A stretch of 64,000 bases of DNA from Chloracidobacterium sp. (GTDB taxonomy: Bacteria; Acidobacteriota; Blastocatellia; Pyrinomonadales; Pyrinomonadaceae): the NCBI GenBank assembly GCA_016706275.1, contig JADJJY010000003.1, positions 248,001 through 312,000 on the forward strand, written 5' to 3'. The translations under genes were made by a program, and so were the position numbers. The notes under the pieces were generated by a model. That model saw only the letters and a program-made list of their open reading frames with translations, was not told the DNA's origin and did not search any database. Below are positions 8,107 to 16,635 of this stretch, one piece after another. How positions within the stretch are numbered: the first letter of the stretch is position 1; every line of letters starts with the position of its first letter.

Positions 8107-9744
8107 GAAAATTCTTCTCCTGTAGATCACACTTCCAAATATTAGCAACCCGATTGTCACGACCGTACACAGCCACGCGAACCAGTCTCCATATTTTACA
8201 TAAAATGTCTGCGAGCCGTCGGATTTTGAGACGGACCAGACGCGTGTGGCTTCTTGGTACGTTGGAGCGGCGTCGAGGACTTGTCCGTTTTCGGTTATGT
8301 AGGCGGTGACGCCGACGTTGGTGACCCGCAATACGGGGCGGTTAGTCTCGACTGCACGGAAAACTGCATTTGCGAGATGCTGTCGCAGAACCGGCGTTGG
8401 GCCGAGGTAGCCGTCGTTTGTCATTTCGATCAGCACGTCGGCGCCGTTTTGAACATATTCGCGGGAAAGCTGGCCAAAGTGCGATTCGAAACAGATCATC
8501 ACACCCGCCTTGGCATCGCCGACGGGCAATATGTCGTATTCGCGGCCGTAGGAAAAATTACCAACAAAACCCGGCACGATACGGTCAAGCGGCGCCGGCA
8601 CGGCTTCGCCAAACGGCAGCAGGAAAATCTTGTCGTACTGCGCCGCCTCGCGTCCGTCCGGCCCGACCATCACCGCCGAGTTAAAATACTTGCCGTTCGT
8701 CGCGTCCGGTTCAGCAGAGTTAAACAAGACGCTCACATTATTTCGCCGCGCAAAATCCCCGATATACTGCTGAAACTCGCGGTCGTCGTTGTACATAAAA
8801 TTCATCGGCGACTCGGGGAGGATGACAAGTGTGGGTTGTTCGTTGTTCGTTGTTCGTAGCTTTTTGATTTCTGTCTCAGCAAGTTCGAACTGATGCTGGC
8901 GAAGCTGTCCTAGTTTGGTGTAATCGACGCCCGACATCGGGACATTGGGTTGGAGAGCGATAATTTTAGATGTTGCTGTTCCGCGAGGTTTTACCAACGG
9001 CGCTGAAAAGAGGAAAAAAGCCAAAAACAGTGTCGTAGCTAAAAAAGCCGTGAAAGCCACAATCGTGTAAACGCTAACTGATTTTGGAATCGGGGTCGTC
9101 AGTGTCTCAGGCTCGTCTGCCGATTCTGCTTCCTTGGGAATCAACCTTCGGCCTAACCAAGCGATGGCTAAGAGTACAAACTGCAACAGAGGCAACGCAG
9201 CGAGAACGGAGAACGATACTAATGCAATGCCGCCAACCGATGCTAAACCATTAAGGCGGCTCCCAGTGAACGCCTGTGAGTACCCAATAGCATTCCAGTT
9301 ATTCCCTGTCAGCCAATACCGCAGAAATTCGGTGAATACCCAGACGAACGGCGCGGCGAGGAAAGCCCAAGAGCCGAATTTTCGGATCAGCACGGCTAGT
9401 ATCGTTGTAAAGATGGCGGGAAATATGCCGACAGCCAATGCCACGACCAACATTAGGAAATACGCCAGCGGCCACGGGAACGCTGCGTAGTGGATCGGTG
9501 CGTAGGTCAGCCACCAGCACGTGCCGAAAAAGAACGCGGTGCCAAAGATCCAGCCGATAGTGAAACAAGCCGCGATGCTGTCCTTTTGCCGCTCGACCGC
9601 CCACATCAGCGGCGCGAGTGCGAACCAGGCGAGAAACCAGAGTTCAAAATCGGGAAACGCCAGTATCAGCAATCCCGCCGCGAGCAATGCGAGCAAGGCA
9701 TTTTGCCAGGCGGGTAATATCTTTTTGACTAAGCCAAACGCCAT
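8086..9744 (-). CDS. lnt: Apolipoprotein N-acyltransferase
   Basis: 552 residues: about seven to eight N-terminal membrane spans followed by a periplasmic nitrilase-fold domain. Lnt adds the third acyl chain to lipoproteins at the inner membrane, the last step of lipoprotein maturation in diderms. The Glu-Lys-Cys triad is visible: E in LPESPMNF, K in YDKIFLLPFGE, C in GVMICFES. Just before the first catalytic motif the segment RTTNNEQPT is coded by three copies of a TTGTTCG heptamer (antisense reading), and the last residues are coded by a downstream hairpin repeat. It stands alone on the minus strand, upstream of prfB. Confidence 0.94.
   Translation of the reverse strand: MAFGLVKKILPAWQNALLALLAAGLLILAFPDFELWFLAWFALAPLMWAVERQKDSIAACFTIGWIFGTAFFFGTCWWLTYAPIHYAAFPWPLAYFLMLVVALAVGIFPAIFTTILAVLIRKFGSWAFLAAPFVWVFTEFLRYWLTGNNWNAIGYSQAFTGSRLNGLASVGGIALVSFSVLAALPLLQFVLLAIAWLGRRLIPKEAESADEPETLTTPIPKSVSVYTIVAFTAFLATTLFLAFFLFSAPLVKPRGTATSKIIALQPNVPMSGVDYTKLGQLRQHQFELAETEIKKLRTTNNEQPTLVILPESPMNFMYNDDREFQQYIGDFARRNNVSVLFNSAEPDATNGKYFNSAVMVGPDGREAAQYDKIFLLPFGEAVPAPLDRIVPGFVGNFSYGREYDILPVGDAKAGVMICFESHFGQLSREYVQNGADVLIEMTNDGYLGPTPVLRQHLANAVFRAVETNRPVLRVTNVGVTAYITENGQVLDAAPTYQEATRVWSVSKSDGSQTFYVKYGDWFAWLCTVVTIGLLIFGSVIYRRRIFTTDEHE
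8836..8856. repeat. In-frame heptamer repeat within lnt
   Basis: Three perfect TTGTTCG heptamers. On the coding strand they code for part of RTTNNEQ, a loop immediately before the catalytic Glu motif of Lnt. Confidence 0.85.
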
Positions 9745-9787
9745 TCGGATATTCTAGCAGGGTTTGTCCCATCTGACTTCGCGGCTC

Positions 9788-9862
9788 CTTTGCGAACTTT
9801 GCGACTTTGCGGGAGGAGAGGCCTGTTTCCCGCAAAGACGCAAAGGTCGCAAAGAACGCAAA
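9788..9862. repeat. Inverted TTTGCGAAC-type repeat pair
   Basis: Left arm CTTTGCGAACTTTGCGACTT and on to GCGGGA; right arm TCCCGCAAAGACGCAAAGGT and on to 9862. The arms are complementary over about 27 bases and lie upstream of lnt. Confidence 0.8.
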
Positions 9863-10017
9863 TAAACCAAATTGACCGCATAATCGGTCAAAACGACAAA
9901 TTACGTCATTGTTTTGTGACAGATTCTGTCAGTCAGCGTAATTTTCGATCCGTGCTCAGGTCATAATGCCCGAAAGCATTGATACAAGCTGCGTCGAAAC
10001 CATTCAGATTGAATGAG

Positions 10018-10266
10018 ATCGCGCCACTGTCGTTAAAACTCAATAAAATACTGTTTAAAAGAGGAAAGTCCGGCCTGTTAGGACCGGACTCTAAAGGAAG
10101 GACAACTGAAGGAACGCTCGGAAGGTGTAAGAGCACAGTGGCGTACCGCGCTCAGAGTAGTGGTGGCGGCGGGGTCTTGATCAAACTGCGTCAAGCTAGC
10201 CACTGCTCTAGTAAGCACGTAGCGTGCCACAGAAGTAGTGATGCGTGAAAAGTGATGAGTGGCGAG
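10018..10266 (+). ncRNA. Structured RNA with RNase P-like motifs
   Basis: No protein frame fits this stretch. The ends pair (CGCCACT 10022-10028 with AGTGGCG 10258-10264). Next comes a hairpin (10033-10058), then GAGGAAAGTCCGG (10061), which matches the first conserved block of bacterial RNase P RNA. GTGTAAGAGCAC (10125-10136) resembles the third block and is followed by a P12-like hairpin. A 10-bp helix (10154-10163 with 10200-10209), a GCACG hairpin and ACAGAA (10229-10234) follow. The order fits RNase P, but the 3' strand of the core helix P4 is not found, and GTCCGG instead pairs locally with 10084-10090. The size, about 245 bases, is small. It is either a divergent or decayed rnpB or a new RNA class. 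Confidence 0.5.
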
Positions 10267-10283
10267 TGTGAGAAAAATGAGAA

Positions 10284-10306
10284 AGCCCGTGTTTACGGGC
10301 TGATTC
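10284..10306 (+). terminator. Hairpin terminator after the structured RNA
   Basis: Perfect 7-bp stem AGCCCGT/ACGGGCT with a GTTT loop, preceded by A-rich sequence. The T-tract is weak. It closes the RNA gene as its own unit. Confidence 0.65.
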
Positions 10307-10383
10307 TATGAAAATAAATTTGGAATAACGTTGAGGTTAGACGTAAAGGTATGTAAAGCGGGTGTTGTTACTAACGTTTTGCG

Positions 10384-12183
10384 CTATTTTGAGCAGCGTT
10401 CTGACAGTCTTTGTAACGCTGCGGCGTCGGCGTTCTCTTTATCGATCTCGGTGGCGGAGGCGGCGTAGTTCTTTGCCTGCAGACAATCGCCTTTTTCGAC
10501 GTATATCTTGCCGAGCTCAACGTGAGCATCGATCAGCTTGTTATCCCAAAAGATCGATGTCTTGAATTGGCTGATCGCTTGGTCCTTATCACCGCGGCGA
10601 AGACTGATCTTGCCGAGGAGCAAATAGCTCTCGGCGGACATCGGTTCGCTCGCGAGCACGCGGCGGAGCGTTGCCATTGCATCGTCGTCCTGACCGGCTT
10701 TTAACTGGGTGCGGGCCTGAGCGAGCAGAGTGTCGGTCTCGTTGAGCTGCGGCGCGGTTGTTGTTGCCGAACGACGGCTGAGGACGACTGCGACGAAATC
10801 TTTGCGGGCGGGCTGTTCGACACGCAGGCTGATGTCGCCAAGCTGTTTGTTCTTTTGCCAATCGCTCTCGAGTTTGGCGTAGCGGTTGTTGGCGGTCAGC
10901 AGCTCGATCGCCTTTGCCGTCATCTTTTCAGCGTTCGGGTCTTTTAGATTTTCGAGCGCTTTTGCTAGCAGATAATAGGCCTCACCGTCGCGGGGATTGA
11001 GCACGATGGCCGAACGAAACTGATCCGCCGCCTCGGTCATATTACCGATCAAAAATAAAGCGACCGCATAGTTAAAGCGGATATTTACATTGTCAGGCGA
11101 CGAATCGACCGCCTTTTTCAAAAAGCCGATGCCGTCAGTAAGCTGCGCGGCGGCCTTTGCCGGATTTTTCTTTTCAGCGCGTGAGCCTTGCACCGAGATC
11201 GCACCCAGAGCGTTATAGACCGTCGTCAGTCTCAGGTCGTCTGCCAGCGGCTGTAAGGTTGCGAGTGCAGATTCGAAATTGCCCTGCTGCAAAAACAACA
11301 AGCCGATATAAAACGAAGCTTCGGCAAAACTCTCGTCACTGCATTGCGGCGGCTTTTTGTCAGCCTTGGCTTTGTCACGGCATTTTTGATTTGTGCTTAT
11401 GACGCGTTCGAACGAGTTGATCGCGTCGATGCCCTTTCGCTGGCTGAGATATAAATGACCGAGTTCGAGTTCCGCCTCGGCATACATGCCGTCGGGTGTC
11501 GCTTCGGAATAGAGCCGCGATGCATTCTTAAAGAAATTTTCGCGTGACGCAGGTGTCGTCGTCAGTAGCCCCTTAATATACGCTTCAAACGCACGTGCGG
11601 GAACTTTATTGGCAGCCTCGATAAGCTGATTTTGCGAAAACGGCAGCGATTTGTCGCGTTGATAAAGTATCTGATACGCGATCTGGCCCTGGATAGTCTG
11701 CAGATTGCCGAGGGCGTCGTTGACGCTGATATCGCGTGTGATCAGTTTGCCGTCGATGACCTCGCTCATAAAACGGCCTTCGCTGACGCGGATGATCTTT
11801 GCCGTTACGTTGATAGTCGCTGCGGTATCTGCTCCGGCCGGGACGATGTTATAGCGTCCGGCGATGAGCAGCGTCGCCTGTGATTCGCGGGCAAGTTTGA
11901 GCGATGTCGCGAGACTCGGCAGCGTTGTTAGTGGGATCCGCAGTTTTTGTTGAATGAGCTTACGCTCTTCATTAGTAATTACGTTTAACGTGGGGACTTT
12001 TAACAGATCAGACAGCGAATCGGCAAAACTCTCGCCGACCCAGTTAAACTCAGCCTTGCCCGAGGTATTTTCAAACGGCAGCACCAGCACCACATCTGCA
12101 CTGGTTTGCGGAATCTGGGAGCAGACCCCCGAGACCATAATAATTACTGAGAAGAAAAATGTTAATAAAGCTGTCTTGAGCAT
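10384..12183 (-). CDS. Exported TPR protein with TolB/FlgO-like N-terminal domain
   Basis: 599 residues. A signal peptide (MLKTALLTFFFSVIIMVSGVCSQ) is followed by a domain of the type seen in FlgO and TolB-N-like proteins (LPFENTSGKAEFNWVGES, then a DLLKVP segment and ITNEERK). The rest is a long chain of TPR-like helical repeats from about residue 190 to the end, including LYLSQRKGIDAINSFERVI, NYAVALFLIGNMTEAADQF and SYLLLGKISLRRGDKDQAIS. Such proteins usually hold other envelope proteins together in the periplasm. No partner is coded next to it, so the role is unknown. There are about 120 bases from its stop to the RNA gene, which points towards it on the opposite strand. Confidence 0.75.
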   Translation of the reverse strand: MLKTALLTFFFSVIIMVSGVCSQIPQTSADVVLVLPFENTSGKAEFNWVGESFADSLSDLLKVPTLNVITNEERKLIQQKLRIPLTTLPSLATSLKLARESQATLLIAGRYNIVPAGADTAATINVTAKIIRVSEGRFMSEVIDGKLITRDISVNDALGNLQTIQGQIAYQILYQRDKSLPFSQNQLIEAANKVPARAFEAYIKGLLTTTPASRENFFKNASRLYSEATPDGMYAEAELELGHLYLSQRKGIDAINSFERVISTNQKCRDKAKADKKPPQCSDESFAEASFYIGLLFLQQGNFESALATLQPLADDLRLTTVYNALGAISVQGSRAEKKNPAKAAAQLTDGIGFLKKAVDSSPDNVNIRFNYAVALFLIGNMTEAADQFRSAIVLNPRDGEAYYLLAKALENLKDPNAEKMTAKAIELLTANNRYAKLESDWQKNKQLGDISLRVEQPARKDFVAVVLSRRSATTTAPQLNETDTLLAQARTQLKAGQDDDAMATLRRVLASEPMSAESYLLLGKISLRRGDKDQAISQFKTSIFWDNKLIDAHVELGKIYVEKGDCLQAKNYAASATEIDKENADAAALQRLSERCSK

Positions 12184-12354
12184 AAATATTTCTATAATGA
12201 TGGCATACGCAATTTCATATGCAGCGCAGGCTAATAATTTAAGATGTCAGAACTGAGTGCGATGATGCATATTTGATTACCCAGCCGCAACAGATTCATC
12301 CAACAAGGCACTAATTTGCCGGTTAAGATGGCGGTTTACCCGTTGAAAAATAAC

Positions 12355-12383
12355 TTGATTATTTTACAAATAAAGACTATTTT
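12355..12383 (+). promoter_or_regulatory. Sigma70-like promoter
   Basis: TTGATT (12355-12360), a 17-bp spacer and TATTTT (12378-12383) in an AT-rich stretch, 38 bases before the start of the gene at 12422. Confidence 0.4.
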
Positions 12384-12421
12384 CGAGTTAATTCATTCTA
12401 ATACTTTAGTGGAGGCCAAGT

Positions 12422-13030
12422 ATGAAAGTTTTTTTGATCCTAACTTTTCTCTTAACGGTTAACATTTCAGCCCAAGTTTCGACGGACGCCTCTGGACTAA
12501 TAGTGTTAGACAAAAAATGGGACACGGTCTATGTTCCTGCCACTTCGGGTCTAAACTATGACCCATTTGAACCGGGCCGCGAAGCGGCGCAACTGATCAG
12601 TGATCGCAAAAGTACTGTTGAGGCAAATAAAATTAACGTAAAGTTAGGCCTTCCTCAAGTGCCTCTCCCGTCACAAACCACGCGGTCGCAAAACCAGACA
12701 CAGACTCGGTTGTTTACGGCCGGAACTTTTTATACTTACAAAATAAAACTCCACAACAATAAAGCATTGGCAATAAAAAATGTTGAGTGGGAATATGTTT
12801 TCCTCGATCCGGTCACTAATGTTGAAGTCGGCAAGCGTCAATTTTCAACCGCAAAAAAGATCGCACCAAATTCGACAAAAACTCTTAAGGTTCAAAGCAT
12901 CACCCCGCCAACCGCTAAAGTTGATGTAAACCTATTAGGCAAAGAAACGCCGACGTCGTATACGGAAAAAATAGTTATCAAAAAGATCGAATATGCCGAC
13001 GGCTCAATCTGGTCGGCAGACCCAAAATGA
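12422..13030 (+). CDS. Secreted protein of unknown function
   Basis: 202 residues with a clear signal peptide (MKVFLILTFLLTVNISAQ). The start is fixed by GGAGG eight bases upstream. The mature part is Lys- and Thr-rich; the second half looks like an all-beta, immunoglobulin-like or late-embryogenesis-like domain (TYKIKLHNNKALAIKNVEWE, then KIAPNSTKTLKVQSI), a layout in which pairs of strands carry NVEW and TLKV. It is a single-gene unit with its own promoter and terminator. The sequence is more AT-rich than its neighbours. I do not recognise a named family. Confidence 0.75.
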   Translation: MKVFLILTFLLTVNISAQVSTDASGLIVLDKKWDTVYVPATSGLNYDPFEPGREAAQLISDRKSTVEANKINVKLGLPQVPLPSQTTRSQNQTQTRLFTAGTFYTYKIKLHNNKALAIKNVEWEYVFLDPVTNVEVGKRQFSTAKKIAPNSTKTLKVQSITPPTAKVDVNLLGKETPTSYTEKIVIKKIEYADGSIWSADPK

Positions 13031-13057
13031 CCCCTTTTTAATTTCGAAGCAAATAAA

Positions 13058-13087
13058 AAACGGGTAATGATCAAATTACCCGTTTTT
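13058..13087 (+). terminator. Rho-independent terminator
   Basis: AACGGGTAAT-GATCAA-ATTACCCG followed by five T. It ends the gene at 12422 and also shields the tRNA-Glu gene that converges on it. Confidence 0.9.
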
Positions 13088-13103
13088 GTATTTTAAAAGG
13101 AAA

Positions 13104-13178
13104 TGGTATCCGGTACGGGATTTGAACCCGTGTTGCCGCCGTGAAAGGGCGGTGTCCTAACCCCTAGACGAACCGGAC
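13104..13178 (-). tRNA. tRNA-Glu (TTC)
   Basis: On the minus strand the gene starts GTCCGGTTCGTCTAGGGG and ends with an encoded CCA. The 7-bp acceptor stem, D arm, anticodon stem CGCCC/GGCGG around CTTTCAC with anticodon TTC, and the T arm with GGTTCAAATC are all present. The first acceptor pair is G-U. Confidence 0.95.
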
Positions 13179-13286
13179 ACAAACGTTTCGCCTGCCCGCA
13201 AGCGAACGATAAGAATATCGGACGACATTTATGTTGTCAAATTTGAACTTGAAACGGTTTTCCTACAAAATCTTAATCACTTTGCA

Positions 13287-13862
13287 ATGTTTCTATTATC
13301 TCGCCCAACTAATGAAGAGATCGCCACATTCCTTCGAGGATGCGAGGCTGATTCGTTTTCGTACTCCGAAGTTGGTGCGTCCAAAGATGAACCGCCTCCC
13401 GGCTATCACATCGATCACAATCGGATCCTGCTCGGATATGAAAGCGATACTTGGGAACTCGCCAAACAAGCGATCCGAGAATGGAAGATGTTCGAGGTCG
13501 ACGGGATAGAACTTTGTTATCCCGACACGCCGATCGAGGTAGCGCGAAATGTCGCCCCGCTGGCAAAGCATTTGGGTTTCTATTCTCTAAATGCGTGTCG
13601 GATCGTTTATGTCATAGATGAAGCAGACCGCTTTGGATTTGCATACGGAACTCTGACTGAACACGCTGAGAAAGGTGAGGAGCGATTTACTGTCGACTTT
13701 TGCCAGAAGACCCGCGAAGTATGGTATAAGGTGGTCGCTTTCTCGCGGCCGGCAAGCCTGCTGGTAAAGCTCGGCCACCCCTATTCACGCTATCGCCAGA
13801 AACAATTTTCATCCGGGTCAAAGGCGGCGATGCTTCGGGCAGTCGGCAATGACACGTGCTAA
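13287..13862 (+). CDS. DUF1990 family protein
   Basis: 191 residues. It matches the DUF1990 pattern closely: WKMFEVDGIELCYP early in the domain, ARNVAPLAKHLGFYSLNACR in the middle, then FAYGTLTEHAEKGEERF and VVAFSRPASLLVKLGHP near the end. The family is small, bacterial and plant, usually cytoplasmic, with no proven function; the fold is probably a START-like beta barrel. The stop lies 18 bases before polA, so the two genes may share a transcript. The start is the first ATG upstream of the domain; the frame allows nothing longer. Confidence 0.82.
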   Translation: MFLLSRPTNEEIATFLRGCEADSFSYSEVGASKDEPPPGYHIDHNRILLGYESDTWELAKQAIREWKMFEVDGIELCYPDTPIEVARNVAPLAKHLGFYSLNACRIVYVIDEADRFGFAYGTLTEHAEKGEERFTVDFCQKTREVWYKVVAFSRPASLLVKLGHPYSRYRQKQFSSGSKAAMLRAVGNDTC

Positions 13863-13880
13863 AGTGAACACAAACGCCTT

Positions 13881-16619
13881 ATGAAAAGAGTCTTTTTGAT
13901 AGACGCGATGTCGCACATTTTCCGTGCTTTTTTTGCTCCGATGGGGATGAAGCAGGAGCCGATGCACAACAGCAAGGGCCAGGTCACACAGGCCGTGTTT
14001 GTTTTTACGAACATGCTCCGCAAGCTGCTCAACGACGAAAAGCCCGACTACATCGCGGCGGTCTGGGACACGGCGGCACCGACGTTTCGGCACGATTCGT
14101 TCGCCGATTACAAAGCGAACCGCGAAGCGATGCCCGACGATCTGGCGTCGCAGTTGCCGTATATCGCACGCGTTTGTGAGGCGTTTAACATCCCTATCCT
14201 CAAATTGGACGGCTATGAGGCTGACGACATTATCGGCACCTTTTCCAAAGAGTGCATCAAACGCGAGATGCAGGCCGTCATCGTGTCTAACGACAAAGAT
14301 CTGTGTCAGCTAGTACGCGATCCGTATGTGATCGCGATGCGGCAAAATTCAAACAATTTCAAACGCAAGGTGCCCGTGCCGCCTATCGAGTGGTGCGACG
14401 AGGCGTGGGTCAAAAACAAATTTGGCGTGCCGCCCGACAAGATCATCGACCTGCTCGGCCTGATGGGTGACGCGGTCGATAACATCCCCGGCGCTCCCGG
14501 CATCGGCGAAAAAGGTGCCCTGAAATTGGTGCTCGAATACGGCTCCGCACTAGGTGCGATGGAGCGTGCAGCGAAGATATCGCATAAAACATATCGCGAA
14601 AGCCTGCAAAATAATCAGGCGATCATCAAGCAATCGCTTGAGCTTGCGACGGTGCATTGCGAGGTGCCGATGGAGATCGACATCGATGCGTTAAAGGCCG
14701 GCGTGCCTGACCGGCAAAAGGCGTATGAGCTTTTCCGTGAGTTGGAATTTAAGACGCTTACGAACGAATTTGCCGGAGCAGGTATGGTGTCGATGGACGC
14801 CGAGCCGGGCCCGACAGGCGGTCTTTTTGACGCCCAGCCAACAGCTGAGGCATCGGCGGTTGCAACTAACTACGCGGTCATCAAAGACCGCGACGGCCTC
14901 GACAAACTCGTCCGCCGCCTATTCGAAACTGACCGCTGGAGCTATCTCGTCAATGACGCTAATACCAACGAAAAAGCGAGTTGCTACGGCAAAGAAGCTC
15001 CGCTGGGTATTGGCATCGGGCTTGGCAACGGCGAGGCTTTTTATATTGATCTCGAAAATTTTGACGGCGGCATCGACGCCGCAAAAGGCCCGCTCAAAGA
15101 CATTCTGACCAACAGTTTCTTAGAAAAATCAGCGTACGACGAGAAACGAAACCTCGGCCCGCTGCTCGCTCTCGGCATCCGCCCCGAGGCGGTCAAGGAC
15201 GACATTTTGATCGCGGCGTACCTGCTCGAATCGACGCGTTCGACGTATCCTATACCGTTTCTCGCGCAGATCTACGCCGATACGGACGCGGCGTTTGCAG
15301 TGCCTGAGGGCTTTGACGAAGCAGCGTTTCGCACGGCAGAAAATGCCGATTTTATCGCGCGGCTCGCACCGAACCTGAGAGAAAAGATCCGCGAGAACGG
15401 CCTCGAAAAAGTATACGCTGAGATAGAGCTGCCGCTAATCCCAATCCTTGCTGACATTGAGCTGACGGGTATGAAAGTCGATGGTGAGAGCCTGACGACT
15501 TTTGCGGATTTTATCCGCAAAGAGTTGCAAGCATTACAGGACAAGATATTTGCGATCGCGGGCCGCGAGTTTAACATCGGCTCGCCAAAGCAGGTCGGCG
15601 AGATATTTGGCGAGCTAAATATCGAGACCGGACGCAAAACCGCGACCGGACAGATCTCGACAAGCCACGACGTGCTGGTCGAGCTTGCCGAAAATTACGA
15701 GATCGCCCAGCACATCATCGACTATCGAGAGCTCGATAAATTGCGTGCGACTTACGCCGATGCTCTGCCCAAAATGATCGCCGCAGACGGCCGCATCCAC
15801 GGTGCGTTAAATCAAACGGTCGCGGCAACAGGCCGTCTCAGTTCGACCGAGCCGAACCTACAAAACATCCCTGTCCGCACCGAGCTAGGCCAACGCATTC
15901 GAAAAGCCTTTATCCCCGAAAAAGGCAACAAGCTCATCTCCGCCGACTATTCGCAGCTCGAATTGCGCATCCTCGCACACATCACGCAAGACGCAAACAT
16001 GCTCGAGGCGTTCAAAAATAATGAGGACATTCACTCGCAAACGGCAAAGCTCGTCTTTGGAGCAAAGGATGAAAAAGAACTAAAAGAAAAACGCCGTCTG
16101 GCAAAGATCGTCAATTTTGGCATCGCTTACGCGGTCGAGGCTTTTGGCCTGTCGCAGCGTGTCGGCATCAGCCGCACCGAGGCAAAACAGGTCATCGCGG
16201 ATTATTTCGCGACCTACAAAGGCATTCGCGAATACATGGACCGCACGCCCGAAGAGGCCCGCAAACAAGGCTACATCGCTTCCCTATTTGGCCGCCGCCG
16301 ATATTTTGCGTCGATCAATGATCGCAACTTCGCCGTCCGCTCGCGGGCAGAACGCGAAGCGATAAACATGCCGATCCAGGGCACCGCCAGCGACATCGTC
16401 AAGATCGCAATGATCCGCGTCGCCGACGCCCTAAAACGCGAAAAGCTCGAAACCAAGATGATAATGCAGGTCCACGACGAACTGCTTTTCGAAGCCCCCG
16501 AAAGCGAGATCGAAGCTGCAACCAGCCTCATCAAACGCGAAATGGAAGCCGCTGCAACCCTCGATGTGCCCGTCACCGTCGAGATCGGCGTCGGCGACGA
16601 TTGGATGAATGCGAAATAA
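13881..16619 (+). CDS. polA: DNA polymerase I
   Basis: 912 residues. Order: 5'-3' flap nuclease (FLIDAMSHIFRAFFAP; DGYEADDIIGTF; SNDKDLCQLV; GDAVDNIPGAPGIGEKGA), a middle 3'-5' exonuclease-like domain, and the polymerase with motif A (SADYSQLELRILAHI), motif B (RRLAKIVNFGIAYAVEAFGL) and motif C (MQVHDELLFE). The enzyme fills gaps and removes RNA primers in repair and lagging-strand synthesis. In the middle domain the expected proofreading acidic residues are not evident (the first motif reads LVNDANTNE and the NxxxD motif reads SAYDEKRN), so proofreading is probably lost, as in several other bacterial Pol I enzymes. It ends 16 bases before the peptidase gene. Confidence 0.97.
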   Translation: MKRVFLIDAMSHIFRAFFAPMGMKQEPMHNSKGQVTQAVFVFTNMLRKLLNDEKPDYIAAVWDTAAPTFRHDSFADYKANREAMPDDLASQLPYIARVCEAFNIPILKLDGYEADDIIGTFSKECIKREMQAVIVSNDKDLCQLVRDPYVIAMRQNSNNFKRKVPVPPIEWCDEAWVKNKFGVPPDKIIDLLGLMGDAVDNIPGAPGIGEKGALKLVLEYGSALGAMERAAKISHKTYRESLQNNQAIIKQSLELATVHCEVPMEIDIDALKAGVPDRQKAYELFRELEFKTLTNEFAGAGMVSMDAEPGPTGGLFDAQPTAEASAVATNYAVIKDRDGLDKLVRRLFETDRWSYLVNDANTNEKASCYGKEAPLGIGIGLGNGEAFYIDLENFDGGIDAAKGPLKDILTNSFLEKSAYDEKRNLGPLLALGIRPEAVKDDILIAAYLLESTRSTYPIPFLAQIYADTDAAFAVPEGFDEAAFRTAENADFIARLAPNLREKIRENGLEKVYAEIELPLIPILADIELTGMKVDGESLTTFADFIRKELQALQDKIFAIAGREFNIGSPKQVGEIFGELNIETGRKTATGQISTSHDVLVELAENYEIAQHIIDYRELDKLRATYADALPKMIAADGRIHGALNQTVAATGRLSSTEPNLQNIPVRTELGQRIRKAFIPEKGNKLISADYSQLELRILAHITQDANMLEAFKNNEDIHSQTAKLVFGAKDEKELKEKRRLAKIVNFGIAYAVEAFGLSQRVGISRTEAKQVIADYFATYKGIREYMDRTPEEARKQGYIASLFGRRRYFASINDRNFAVRSRAEREAINMPIQGTASDIVKIAMIRVADALKREKLETKMIMQVHDELLFEAPESEIEAATSLIKREMEAAATLDVPVTVEIGVGDDWMNAK

Positions 16620-16635
16620 GGAGCTTTAGCCACGA

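Noticed and set aside
10018..10266. 6S RNA, tmRNA or SRP RNA
   Set aside because: There is no single long bulged hairpin (6S), no tRNA-like end or tag frame (tmRNA), and no GGAAG tetraloop-type SRP core.
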